Of a stretch of 64,000 nucleotides of DNA, positions 38,284 through 47,420 are shown one piece after another. Within the stretch, counting starts at the first letter, position 1. Every line of letters begins with the position of its first letter. The position numbers were made by a program, and so were the translations under genes. This DNA comes from Streptomyces albidoflavus (lineage in GTDB: Bacteria > Actinomycetota > Actinomycetes > Streptomycetales > Streptomycetaceae), in NCBI RefSeq assembly GCF_000719955.1, contig NZ_JOII01000007.1:124001-188000 (forward strand), in the 5' to 3' direction. The notes under the pieces are model-generated. The model was not told the origin of the DNA and ran no database searches. It saw nothing but the letters and a program-made list of their open reading frames with translations.

Positions 38284-39525
38284 TCAGACCGTGTCGAGCG
38301 TCTCGGCGAGGAGCCGGGCGGCCCGCTCCACGTCGGCGAAGCCGAGGTAGAGCGGGGTGAACCCGAACCGCAGGATGTCCGGGCTGCGGAAGTCGCCGAC
38401 GACGCCGATCGCGATGAGCCGCTCCATCACCGCCGCCGCGTCCGCGCACCGCAGCGCGACCTGGCTGCCCCGCTCCGCGTGGCCGGCCGGCGTCACGACC
38501 TCGACCCGGCCCTGCGGGACGTACGCCTCGACGCAGCGCAGGAAGAAGTCGGTGAGCGCCAGCGACTTCGCCCGTACGGCGTCGAGTTCCACGCCGTCCC
38601 ACACGCCGAGCGCCGCTTCGAGGGCGAGGAGCGAGAGGATGTCGGGGGTACCGACGCGCCCCCGCAACGACCCGTCGGCCGGCCGGAACCCGGACTCCAT
38701 GCCGAAGGGCTCCACATGGCCGTTCCACCCCGGCAACGGCGAGTCGAACGCGCCCTGGTGCTCGGCGCGCACGTACAGGAACGCCGGGGCGCCGGGCCCG
38801 CCGTTGAGGAACTTGTACGTGCACCCCACCGCGAGGTCCACCCCGTGCGCGTCGAGCTCCACCGGCAGCGCCCCCGCACTGTGGCAGAGGTCCCAGACGG
38901 CCAGCGCCCCCGCCTCGTGCACGGCGGCGGTGAGGCCGGGCAGGTCGTGCAGGCGGCCGGTGCGGTAGTCGACGTGGTTGAGCAGGACGGCGGCCGTGCG
39001 CGGGCCGAGCGCGGCGGGCACCTCGTCGGACCGGACCGCCCGGACCGTGCAGCCGGTGAGCCGGGCCGCCGACTCGGCGATGTAGCCGTCGGTCGGGAAG
39101 GTCGCGGCATCGACCAGGATCTCGTCCCGCGCCTCGTCCCGGCCGCGTGCGATGCGGACCGCGCCGACGACCGCCTTGAAGACGTTGACGCTGGTCGAGT
39201 CGGCGACCACGACCTGGCCCGGGGCGGCCCCGACCAGCGGCGCGATCCGCTCACCGATCCGCTCGGGCGCGGTCCACCAGCCGCTCTCGGTCCAGGAGCG
39301 GATGCGCAGCTCGCCCCACTCCCGGCCGATGACGTCGGCGACCCGTCCCGGTACCGCCTTCGGCAGCGCGCCGAGCGAGTTGCCGTCCAGGTAGACCGAG
39401 TCCTCGTCGAGGACGAACTCCTCGCGCTTGTCCCGCAGGACGTCCTCGGCGTCGAGCTTCACCGCCTCCGCGGCCAGGTGCGCGTACGCCTCGGAGTGCG
39501 CGCTCCCCGTCTCCGTCACGCTCAT
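38284..39525 (-). CDS. kynU: kynureninase
   Basis: A 413-residue PLP enzyme that splits kynurenine into anthranilate and alanine. VYLDGNSLGALPKAVPGRV is the conserved start, DSTSVNVFKAVVGA binds phosphate, AVWDLCHSAGALPVELDAHGVDLAVGCTYKFLNGG contains the PLP aspartate and Schiff-base lysine, and FRSPDILRFGFTPLYLGF the C-terminal signature. It sits between the formamidase-like gene and kynA, all on one strand. Confidence 0.97.
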   Translation of the reverse strand: MSVTETGSAHSEAYAHLAAEAVKLDAEDVLRDKREEFVLDEDSVYLDGNSLGALPKAVPGRVADVIGREWGELRIRSWTESGWWTAPERIGERIAPLVGAAPGQVVVADSTSVNVFKAVVGAVRIARGRDEARDEILVDAATFPTDGYIAESAARLTGCTVRAVRSDEVPAALGPRTAAVLLNHVDYRTGRLHDLPGLTAAVHEAGALAVWDLCHSAGALPVELDAHGVDLAVGCTYKFLNGGPGAPAFLYVRAEHQGAFDSPLPGWNGHVEPFGMESGFRPADGSLRGRVGTPDILSLLALEAALGVWDGVELDAVRAKSLALTDFFLRCVEAYVPQGRVEVVTPAGHAERGSQVALRCADAAAVMERLIAIGVVGDFRSPDILRFGFTPLYLGFADVERAARLLAETLDTV

Positions 39526-39591
39526 GTGCTGATTCCCCTCCCCGAGCCTCCGGCGGGGTGCCGGAGGCGGTCGCGGTCGTCGGTCGTGCGA

Positions 39592-39627
39592 GTGGTGCGG
39601 GTGGTGTGGGTGGTGCGGGTGGTGCGC
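39592..39627. repeat. four tandem 9-base repeats between kynA and kynU
   Basis: GTGGTGCGG, GTGGTGTGG, GTGGTGCGG and GTGGTGCGC follow one another in the 162-base gap. Nothing else recognisable is in the gap except kynU's ribosome site. Confidence 0.85.
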
Positions 39628-39687
39628 GTGCCAGGGATGGCACGGGTGGCACCCCAGGTGGGTGCCGGTACCCGTGCCGGGCGGGGC

Positions 39688-40581
39688 TCAGACATGGCTG
39701 CGGGCCGTCCACAGCTCGGGGAAGACCGTCTTGCCCGCCCGCTTCTCCAGCCAGGCGACGCCGGCGGAGCCGCCGGTGCCGGTCTTGGCGCCCATGGCGC
39801 GGCGGGTGGCGGTCAGGTGGTCGTTGCGCCAGCGCCAGACCAGCTCGGCCACGTCGGTCAGCACCTCGCCGAGCCGCAGCAGCTCGGGGTCGGCCGCCGG
39901 CGGCCCGTCCGCCGGAGCACCCTGCCCGGCGGCGGGGCCGATCTCCTGGGCGCCGTAGACGGCGGTCCAGACGGCCTCGACCTCCCTGGACGGCTCGTAC
40001 TTCTGGGTGAGGTCGCGGTCCAGGACCTCGGCGGGGATGGGGTGGCCGCGCCGGGCGAGGAGGCGCAGCACCTCGTCGTAGAGGCTCGGCTCGTGGAGCG
40101 CCTTCTCCAGCTCGGCGTGGACGCGGGGCGCGCCACGGTGCGGGACCAGCATCGACGCCGACTTGTCCCCGAGCAGGAACTCCATCCGCCGGTACATCGC
40201 CGACTGGAAGCCGGAGCCCTCGCCGAGGGAGCCCCGGTAGGAGTTGAACTGGGCCGGGGTCAGGCCCGAGAGCGGCCGCCAGGACTCGTTGAGCGCGGCC
40301 ATCTCGCGCAGCGAGCGCTTGAGGGCGTCGAGCGCGGTCGGGATGTCGTCGCGGCGCAGGGCCGCGGAGGCGGTCTCCCACTCGTGGACGATGACGGTGA
40401 ACCACAACTCCATGACCTGGGTGGTCACCAGGAAGACCATCTCGCCCGGGTCGTCCGAACGCAGATGCTGGAGGTGGGTGAGGACGTCGGCCTGGACGTA
40501 GTCCTCGTAGGGGGTGGTACCGGCGAAGTCGAGATTCGGGGTGTCCGAACCGGCTTCCGTGGCACCGAGGTCGTGCGACAT
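39688..40581 (-). CDS. kynA: tryptophan 2,3-dioxygenase
   Basis: A 297-residue heme enzyme making N-formylkynurenine from tryptophan. PYEDYVQADVLTHLQ opens the family core, VFLVTTQVMELWFTVIVHEW is the distal heme helix, SGFQSAMYRRMEFLLGDKS the substrate carboxylate site, and LVWRWRNDHLTATRRAMG contains the proximal His ligand region, followed by GTGGSAGVAWLEK. At the position of the distal His of the Xanthomonas enzyme (VQHQ) this protein has VTTQ. AGGAGA precedes ATG 40581. Confidence 0.95.
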   Translation of the reverse strand: MSHDLGATEAGSDTPNLDFAGTTPYEDYVQADVLTHLQHLRSDDPGEMVFLVTTQVMELWFTVIVHEWETASAALRRDDIPTALDALKRSLREMAALNESWRPLSGLTPAQFNSYRGSLGEGSGFQSAMYRRMEFLLGDKSASMLVPHRGAPRVHAELEKALHEPSLYDEVLRLLARRGHPIPAEVLDRDLTQKYEPSREVEAVWTAVYGAQEIGPAAGQGAPADGPPAADPELLRLGEVLTDVAELVWRWRNDHLTATRRAMGAKTGTGGSAGVAWLEKRAGKTVFPELWTARSHV

Positions 40582-40992
40582 CTCTGTCTCCTCGATACGA
40601 ACTACCGGGTAGCGGTCCGCTCGACCGCCCACCGCACGACGTGCCGTGGAAAGCGGGAGCTCCGGTCCCCTCGAACCCTCCGGTGCGCGGTGGGCACACA
40701 CGGGCTCACCTCGCATCATCCGATGCCGCGCCCGCGACTGCAAGGCGGGTGCGCGCGGGCCCCGGGGCGCTCCCCCGGGGCCGCCTGTCCACAGCTGTGG
40801 ACAGGGCCGGCGCCAGGGCTCGGCGGGGGGCGCACCTCCGTCCCGCCCGTAGCGGCTCATCCGCCGTGGCAGCAGGGCGAGTTCGCGAGGGCGCGGCGGC
40901 CTCACGAAGCGGCGTGAGGCGGCCCGGGCGGGGGCGAGGGCCCGGGCGGGAGCGGGGGCAGGGTCGGACTGGGGTGCGAGCAGGGCGTTCAC
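40582..40992 (-). other. open leader region upstream of kynA with a candidate small ORF
   Basis: From GTG 40992, which has GAGGAG ten bases upstream, a frame with coding-like codon use runs for about 50 residues (VNALLAPQSDPAPAPARALA, then RRFVRPPRPRELALLPRRM) and stays open, in frame, all the way into kynA. The later part loses coding character. It may be a small protein of unknown function, a translated leader, or chance. The region also holds a 22-base palindrome. Confidence 0.3.
40784..40805. promoter_or_regulatory. perfect palindrome made of two inverted DnaA-box-like sequences
   Basis: CTGTCCACA and its complement TGTGGACAG overlap head to head within a perfect 22-base palindrome upstream of kynA. 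The Streptomyces DnaA box consensus is TTGTCCACA, so each half differs at one position. It could also be a terminator-like hairpin or a site for another dimeric regulator. Confidence 0.45.
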
Positions 40993-41187
40993 GGCGTTCT
41001 CTCTCCTCGGGATCGACGGCGGGCGGTGCGCGACCGGTCGTTCACGGCGGGCCGCACATCCACCGACATCACAGAGAGTAACCACGGTCACTCTGCGGAA
41101 GCGACAATTCCGCGCAAACAATCGCTTACACGTACGAGTGAACGCGCGCCGCGTGCCCGCACGCCCCCGCCCCGCTACCGTCCCGGC

Positions 41188-42102
41188 ATGACACGCACCG
41201 ACGCCACCCCGGAACTGGTCCGGTCCCTGCTGCGCGAGCACCACCCCGACCTGGCCGGGCTCCCGCTGAGCCTGGCCGCCCGGGGCTGGGACAACCAGAT
41301 GTGGCGGCTCGGCGACCGTCTCGCGGTGCGGCTGCCGTGGGCCACCGAGTCCGCGGACGCGCTGCTGCGCAAGGAGCACGCCTGGCTGCCCGGCCTCGCC
41401 CCGCACCTGCCGCTGCCCGTCCCGGTCCCCCGGCACCTCGGCGAGCCCTCCGCGCACTTCCCGCACCCCTGGCTCCTCACCACCTGGGTGCCCGGCGAAC
41501 CCGCCGACCGCGCCCCCGCCACCCGCGCCGACCAGGCGGCCGACGCCCTGGCCGCCTTCCTGACGGCGCTGCACCGGCCCGCCCCCGCCGGGGCGCCGGA
41601 CGGGCGGGGCCGCGGCGGGCCGCTGACCGGCCACGCCGAGGGGTTCGCCCGGCAGCTCGCCTCCGCCACCGAGCTGGGGCTGGTCCCGGACCCGGACGCC
41701 GTGCGCGCCGTCTGGGAGGACGCCGCCGCCGCGCCCGAGTGGACCGGCCCCCGCCTGTGGCTCCACGGCGACCTGCACCCGGCCAATGTCCTCACCGCCG
41801 ACGGCACCTTCTGCGGCGTCATCGACTTCGGCGACCTCTTCGCGGGCGACCCGGCCGGCGACCTCGCCGCCGCCTGGGTCCTGCTCCCGGACGGCGCCGC
41901 CGACCGCTTCCACCGCGCCTACCGCCCCACCCCGGACGAGGCCCTGCTGCGCCGCGCCCGCGGCTGGGCGGTGCTGCGCTCCCTGGCCTGCCTCCACATC
42001 GGCCACGCCGGGGTGCACGGCCGCCCCGGCGGCAAGGCCAGCTGGGGACCGCCGGCCCGGCGCGCCCTGGAACGCCTCGTCGCGGCCCACGCCCGGCGCT
42101 GA
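41188..42102 (+). CDS. APH family phosphotransferase
   Basis: A 304-residue kinase-fold protein. WDNQMWRLGDRLAVRLPW is the nucleotide-binding sheet with an Arg in place of the usual Lys region, RLWLHGDLHPANVLTADG holds the catalytic HGDxxxxN motif, and GVIDFGDLFAGDPAGDLA the metal-binding Asp. Members phosphorylate aminoglycosides, macrolides or metabolites such as choline or hydroxylysine; nothing here tells the substrate. It diverges from the kynA leader. Confidence 0.92.
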   Translation: MTRTDATPELVRSLLREHHPDLAGLPLSLAARGWDNQMWRLGDRLAVRLPWATESADALLRKEHAWLPGLAPHLPLPVPVPRHLGEPSAHFPHPWLLTTWVPGEPADRAPATRADQAADALAAFLTALHRPAPAGAPDGRGRGGPLTGHAEGFARQLASATELGLVPDPDAVRAVWEDAAAAPEWTGPRLWLHGDLHPANVLTADGTFCGVIDFGDLFAGDPAGDLAAAWVLLPDGAADRFHRAYRPTPDEALLRRARGWAVLRSLACLHIGHAGVHGRPGGKASWGPPARRALERLVAAHARR

Positions 42103-42122
42103 CCGGGCCCGCACACGGCAGA

Positions 42123-42146
42123 GGCCGGGCGGAATCCCGCCCGGCC
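42123..42146. terminator. bidirectional terminator hairpin
   Basis: GGCCGGGCGG and its exact complement around AATC, between the convergent APH and DUF3151 genes. Confidence 0.75.
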
Positions 42147-42186
42147 CCGTACGGCACGCCGTGCCGGCGCCCTCGTTCCGCCCGGA

Positions 42187-42600
42187 TCAGCCCAGGGTCT
42201 GGGCGGCCGTCGGCGAGGAGTCGCGCAGGAACTCCGTGCAGCGCTCGTACTCCTCCTGCTCGCCGATGGACCCGGCGGCGCGCGCCAGCGCGTGCAGGGC
42301 GCGCAGGAAGCCGCGGTTCGGCTCGTGCTCCCACGGCACCGGGCCGTGGCCCTTCCAGCCGGAACGGCGCAGCGAGTCGAGGCCCCGGTGGTAGCCGGTG
42401 CGCGCGTAGGCGTAGGACTCGACGACGCTGCCGTTCTCGAAGGCGGCGTCGGCGAGCTGGGCCCACGCCAGCGAGGACGTGGGGTACTTCGCGGCGACGT
42501 CGGCCGGGGCGGCACCGGCGGCGAGCATGTCGCGCGGACCGGGGTCTTCGGGCAGGTGGGTCGGGGGCGGTCCCCCGAGCAGGTTCTCGTGAATGGCCAT
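42187..42600 (-). CDS. DUF3151 family protein
   Basis: A 137-residue cytoplasmic helical protein widespread in actinobacteria. ENLLGGPPPTHLPEDP, KYPTSSLAWAQLADAAFENG, and YAYARTGYHRGLDSLRRSGWKGHGPVPWEHEPNRGFLRAL are its conserved blocks. The alpha-helical repeat resembles TPR-type scaffolds. Function is unknown. It lies downstream of an MFS gene on the same strand with a 35-base gap. Confidence 0.93.
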   Translation of the reverse strand: MAIHENLLGGPPPTHLPEDPGPRDMLAAGAAPADVAAKYPTSSLAWAQLADAAFENGSVVESYAYARTGYHRGLDSLRRSGWKGHGPVPWEHEPNRGFLRALHALARAAGSIGEQEEYERCTEFLRDSSPTAAQTLG

Positions 42601-42635
42601 GGTTTCCAGTTTGCCTGGCCTTGGCGGAAGTTCCG

Positions 42636-44165
42636 CTACCGGTCCGGCTCCGGCTCCAGTCCGGGCGCGCCCACCGCGCAGCTCGTCCGGGGCTCGGAGC
42701 GCTTCAGCGCCGGGTCGTCGGCGGGTCTGCGCACCTGCCACCAGGCGAGCGCGGCGCCGGCCACCAGCAGCCCCGCGCACATCGGCATGGCCCGCCGGAA
42801 CGCCGCCTCGAACTCCGGCGCCGACCGGTACGCCTCCGGCGTCATCCGGGCCAGCAGCGGCAGCGCGGCCACCGCGACCAGCCCGGCCGCCCGCGCGGCC
42901 GCGTTGTTGATCCCGCTGGCCAGCCCCGCCTTGCCCGCGTCCACCGAGGCCAGGACGGTCGCGGTCAGCGGCGCCACCATCGTCACCAGCCCCACCCCCA
43001 GCAGCGCCACGGCGGGCAGCACGTCGGTCAGATAGGAGGCGCCCGGGCCGACCCGGAGCATCAGGAGCATGCCCGCCGCCGCGATCAGCGGACCGACGGT
43101 CAGCGGGACGCGCGGGCCGATGCGCTGGCCCAGCTCGCCGGACTTGGCCGAGAAGAGCAGCATCAGAAGGGTGGTCGGCAGCAGCGCCGTGCCCGCGCCC
43201 AGCGCCGAGTACCCGGCCACCACCTGGAGCTGGATGGCGGCGAGGAACATGAAGCCGCCGAGCGCCGCGTAGACGCAGAAGGTCACGAGGTTGACCGAGG
43301 TGAACAGGCGCGAGGAGAAGATCGACAGCGGCAGCATGGGGTCCGTCCGCCGCCGCTCCACCCGGACGAAGACCGCCCCGAGCACCACGCCCGCCACCGC
43401 CGCCCCGATCACCACCGGCGAGGCCCCGTCGTTCGGCGCCTCGATCAGCGCGTACGTCACCAGGGCCAGCGCCAGGGCCCCGAGCACGGCCCCGAGCACG
43501 TCGAACCGCCGCCGCCCGTCCGCCCCGGCCCGCACGCCCTCCGGGACGCTGGTGTCCCGCGACTCCGGTACGTGCCGCAGCGCCACCGGGACGCAGACCA
43601 GCGCGAGGGGGACGTTGAGGAAGAAGACCCAGCGCCACCCCGGCCCGTCCACCAGCCAGCCGCCCACGAACGGGCCGATCGCCGCGCCGACCCCGCCGAG
43701 CCCCGACCAGAGGCCGACCGCCTTGGCCCGGTCGTCCGGATGGAACCCGGACTGGATCAGCGCCAGCGAACCCGGGGTGAGCAACGCCCCGCCGACCCCC
43801 TGGAGGGCGCGGGCGGCGATCAGGACGATGTCGTTGGGGGCGAGGCCGCAGGCGAGCGAGGCGACGGCGAACCAGATGACGCCGATGACGAAGACCCGCC
43901 GCCGCCCGAACCGGTCGCCCAGCGCCCCGCCGAGCAGGATCAGCCCGGCCAGCGTGATCATGTAGGCGTTGACGGTCCACTGCAGGGCCGCCAGGTCGGT
44001 GTCGAGGTCGCGGCCGATGCGCGGCAGCGCCACGTTGACCACGGTCGAGTCGAGCATGGCCATGCTGGAGCCCAGCACGGTGGTGAGGATCATCCACCGG
44101 CCCGTGGTGTCCTTCAGCCGGATCTCCCCGGCCTTCTCCACGCCCTCGCGCCGATGCGTCGCCAT
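42636..44165 (-). CDS. MFS transporter, DHA2 family (EmrB/QacA-like)
   Basis: A 509-residue protein with about 14 membrane segments. ATVVNVALPRIG-type helix 1 appears as MLDSTVVNVALPRIGRDL, motif A as GALGDRFGRRRVF, and motif C as GLGGVGAAIGPFVGGWL. This is the proton-drug antiporter layout. ATG 44165 is preferred to ATG 44201. No adjacent regulator is seen, so substrate and control are unknown. Confidence 0.94.
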   Translation of the reverse strand: MATHRREGVEKAGEIRLKDTTGRWMILTTVLGSSMAMLDSTVVNVALPRIGRDLDTDLAALQWTVNAYMITLAGLILLGGALGDRFGRRRVFVIGVIWFAVASLACGLAPNDIVLIAARALQGVGGALLTPGSLALIQSGFHPDDRAKAVGLWSGLGGVGAAIGPFVGGWLVDGPGWRWVFFLNVPLALVCVPVALRHVPESRDTSVPEGVRAGADGRRRFDVLGAVLGALALALVTYALIEAPNDGASPVVIGAAVAGVVLGAVFVRVERRRTDPMLPLSIFSSRLFTSVNLVTFCVYAALGGFMFLAAIQLQVVAGYSALGAGTALLPTTLLMLLFSAKSGELGQRIGPRVPLTVGPLIAAAGMLLMLRVGPGASYLTDVLPAVALLGVGLVTMVAPLTATVLASVDAGKAGLASGINNAAARAAGLVAVAALPLLARMTPEAYRSAPEFEAAFRRAMPMCAGLLVAGAALAWWQVRRPADDPALKRSEPRTSCAVGAPGLEPEPDR

Positions 44166-44223
44166 GCGCCGATCGTGCCGCCGCCGGGCCCGGACCGCCA
44201 TCGCACGGGGGCCGGCTGGGTCC

Positions 44224-45375
44224 CTATCCCCGCAGGGCTCTGATCAGCGCGTCGATGCCCGCCTCCGCCTTGGCCCGGGAGCAGCCCACGTTGAGGCGGA
44301 CGAAGCCCGGGGCGTCGTAGACGGAGCCGCGCATGACGGCGACCTTCTCGCGCTCCACCAGGACGCGCTGGAGCGCGTCCTCGTCGACGCCGAGCGGCCG
44401 CAGGTCGATCCAGGCCAGGTAGCCGGCCTCCGGCGGGGTCCACCCCAGTTCGGGGAAGGCCGCGCCGAGGCGTTCGGCGAGGAGGCCGAGGTTGCCGGCG
44501 ATGTAGGCGCGGGCCGCGTCGAGCCAGGGGGCGCCGTGGCGGTAGGCGGCGATGTGCGCGGTGAGCGAGAGGACGGCGGGCGAGGCGAGCCCCTCGCCGG
44601 TCTCCATCCGCCGGACGAACGCCGCGTGGTCCTCGGCGTTCCCGAGGAAGCCGTACGAGCCGGTGAGCGCGGGGAAGTTGAACGCCTTGGAGCCCGAGGT
44701 GATGAGGGCCCAGCGCTCGCCCTCGCCGCCGAAGCGGGTCCACGGGAGGTGGCGGCGGCCGGGGTGGACGAAGTCGGCGTGGATCTCGTCGCTGATGACG
44801 GCCACCCCGTGGCGGCGGGCGAGGGCGGCGAGCGCCGTCAGTTCCTCCGCGCTCCACACCTTGCCGGTCGGGTTGTGCGGCGAGCAGAGCAGCAGGACCC
44901 GCGCCCGCTCCCGGGCGAGCAGCCCCTCCAGGACGCGGAACTCCGGGTCGTCCAGCGGCGCGGGCACCCGCACGCGGCCGAGCCCGTCGACGGCCTTGCG
45001 GAACCCGTCGTAGGTCGGGGTGTGCAGGACGACCTCGTCGCCGGGCTCGGTCCACATCCGCAGCAGCTGGGAGAGCTGGTTGAGGACCGAGGGGGCGTAG
45101 ACGAGCCGGTCGGTGTCGACGGGGGTGTCGTGGCGGGTGGCGAACCAGTGGGCGACGGCCGGGCGGAAGTCGCCGAGACGCCAGTCGGTGTAGCCGAAGA
45201 CGCCGTGGGATATCCGCTGGTGGAGCGCGTCCAGCAGGACCGGCGCGGAGGGGAAGTCCATGTCGGAGATGGTGAACGGCAGCAGCCCGTCCACTCCGAA
45301 CCGGTCGGCGACGCCGTCCCACTGGACGCTCCACGTGCCGTACCGGTCGACGGGGGTGTCGAAGTCGAAGCTCAC
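44224..45375 (-). CDS. MalY/PatB family PLP aminotransferase / C-S lyase
   Basis: A 383-residue fold-type I PLP enzyme. LPFTISDMDFPSAPVLLDAL is the MalY/PatB opening, CSPHNPTGKVWSAEEL binds the cofactor side, DEIHADFVHPGRRHLP the PLP Asp, and TSGSKAFNFPALTGSYG the Schiff-base Lys. Members act as cystathionine or cysteine-conjugate beta-lyases or as aminotransferases. It lies upstream of the MFS gene, with a terminator separating it from fbaA. Confidence 0.94.
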   Translation of the reverse strand: MSFDFDTPVDRYGTWSVQWDGVADRFGVDGLLPFTISDMDFPSAPVLLDALHQRISHGVFGYTDWRLGDFRPAVAHWFATRHDTPVDTDRLVYAPSVLNQLSQLLRMWTEPGDEVVLHTPTYDGFRKAVDGLGRVRVPAPLDDPEFRVLEGLLARERARVLLLCSPHNPTGKVWSAEELTALAALARRHGVAVISDEIHADFVHPGRRHLPWTRFGGEGERWALITSGSKAFNFPALTGSYGFLGNAEDHAAFVRRMETGEGLASPAVLSLTAHIAAYRHGAPWLDAARAYIAGNLGLLAERLGAAFPELGWTPPEAGYLAWIDLRPLGVDEDALQRVLVEREKVAVMRGSVYDAPGFVRLNVGCSRAKAEAGIDALIRALRG

Positions 45376-45422
45376 GGGCGGGCGCCTTTCCGGAGTGGGG
45401 CAGGGATACGGGGAACGGCGGC

Positions 45423-45463
45423 GGGCCCGGCCCCCTCGGCGGCGAACCGAAGGGGCCGGGCCC
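45423..45463. terminator. strong terminator hairpin after fbaA
   Basis: 17-base arms with one mismatch (GGGCCCGGCCCC...) around 7 bases, 40 bases beyond the fbaA stop. Confidence 0.75.
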
Positions 45464-45502
45464 GTGGCGCGGCGGGTCAGGCGCTCAGGCCCGGCCCGGC
45501 GG

Positions 45503-46534
<1,032 letters not shown>

Positions 46535-46738
46535 GTGTTCGCTCCTTGTGATGTGCCGGTACGTACTTGGCCCTGACCTGGGGGCGACGACATCGTCGTG
46601 TCCATCTTTCCAGACTTGCCCCCGGCCTCCACCCGAGGGGACGGGCGAGGAGGCGACACTTCCCGCCACGGATCCCCACAATCCGCCACTCCGGCGCCGC
46701 CCCGGGGTCTTCCCGGCCGGTTCCCGCGGATACGCGAT

Positions 46739-46752
46739 GTTTCACGTGAAAC
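46739..46752. promoter_or_regulatory. parS site 1 of the fbaA-pyrE cluster
   Basis: Exact GTTTCACGTGAAAC; ParB binding site. Confidence 0.9.
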
Positions 46753-46760
46753 CACGCCCT

Positions 46761-46774
46761 GTTTCACGTGAAAC
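46761..46774. promoter_or_regulatory. parS site 2 of the fbaA-pyrE cluster
   Basis: Exact GTTTCACGTGAAAC, 22 bases after site 1. Confidence 0.9.
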
Positions 46775-46786
46775 CGGACATGCGTT

Positions 46787-46800
46787 GTTTCACGTGAAAC
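46787..46800. promoter_or_regulatory. parS site 3 of the fbaA-pyrE cluster
   Basis: Exact GTTTCACGTGAAAC, 26 bases after site 2 and 20 bases from the pyrE stop. Confidence 0.9.
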
Positions 46801-46819
46801 ATCGCCCCGTCGCCGCAGG

Positions 46820-47368
46820 TCAGCCCAGGCCCAGCTCGTCCAGCGCGAACGCGTGGAGGTACGGGACACCGGCGGTCTCGGCGATCTTCTCGCCGGCGCC
46901 CGTGGCACGGTCGACGATGGTCGCCACCGCGACCACCTCGGCGCCCGCCTCGCGGGCCGCCTCCACGGCGGTCAGCGGCGAACCACCGGTGGTCGAGGTG
47001 TCCTCCACGACCAGGACCCGGCGGCCCTTGATCTCCGGGCCCTCCACACGGCGCTGCATACCGTGGGCCTTCGCCGCCTTGCGGACGACGAAGGAGTCCA
47101 GCCGCCGCCCGCGCGCCGCGGCCGCGTGCAGCATCGAGGTGGCCACCGGGTCGGCGCCCAGCGTCAGGCCGCCCACCGCGTCGAACTCCAGCTCCTCGGT
47201 GAGGTCGAGCATGACCTGCCCGACCAGCGGCGCCGCGGCGCCGTCCAGCGTCACCCGCCGCAGATCGACGTAGTAGTCGGCCTCCAGGCCGGAGGAGAGG
47301 GTGACCTTGCCGTGCACGACGGCCTTGTCCTTGATGTGGTGCAGCAGCTCGCCGCGTACGTCGCTCAT
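46820..47368 (-). CDS. pyrE: orotate phosphoribosyltransferase
   Basis: A 182-residue enzyme that makes OMP from orotate and PRPP. SSGLEADYYVDLRRVTLDG is the substrate region, VGGLTLGADPVATSML follows, and VLVVEDTSTTGGSPLTAVEAAREAG is the PRPP-binding loop. It is slightly short relative to enteric PyrE but normal for actinobacteria. It may be cotranscribed with the epimerase gene upstream on the same strand. Confidence 0.97.
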   Translation of the reverse strand: MSDVRGELLHHIKDKAVVHGKVTLSSGLEADYYVDLRRVTLDGAAAPLVGQVMLDLTEELEFDAVGGLTLGADPVATSMLHAAAARGRRLDSFVVRKAAKAHGMQRRVEGPEIKGRRVLVVEDTSTTGGSPLTAVEAAREAGAEVVAVATIVDRATGAGEKIAETAGVPYLHAFALDELGLG

Positions 47369-47420
47369 GCGGGGAATTTTACGGGCGGAGGGTGCGGCGG
47401 CCCCGAGCGCGGTCCGGCGC

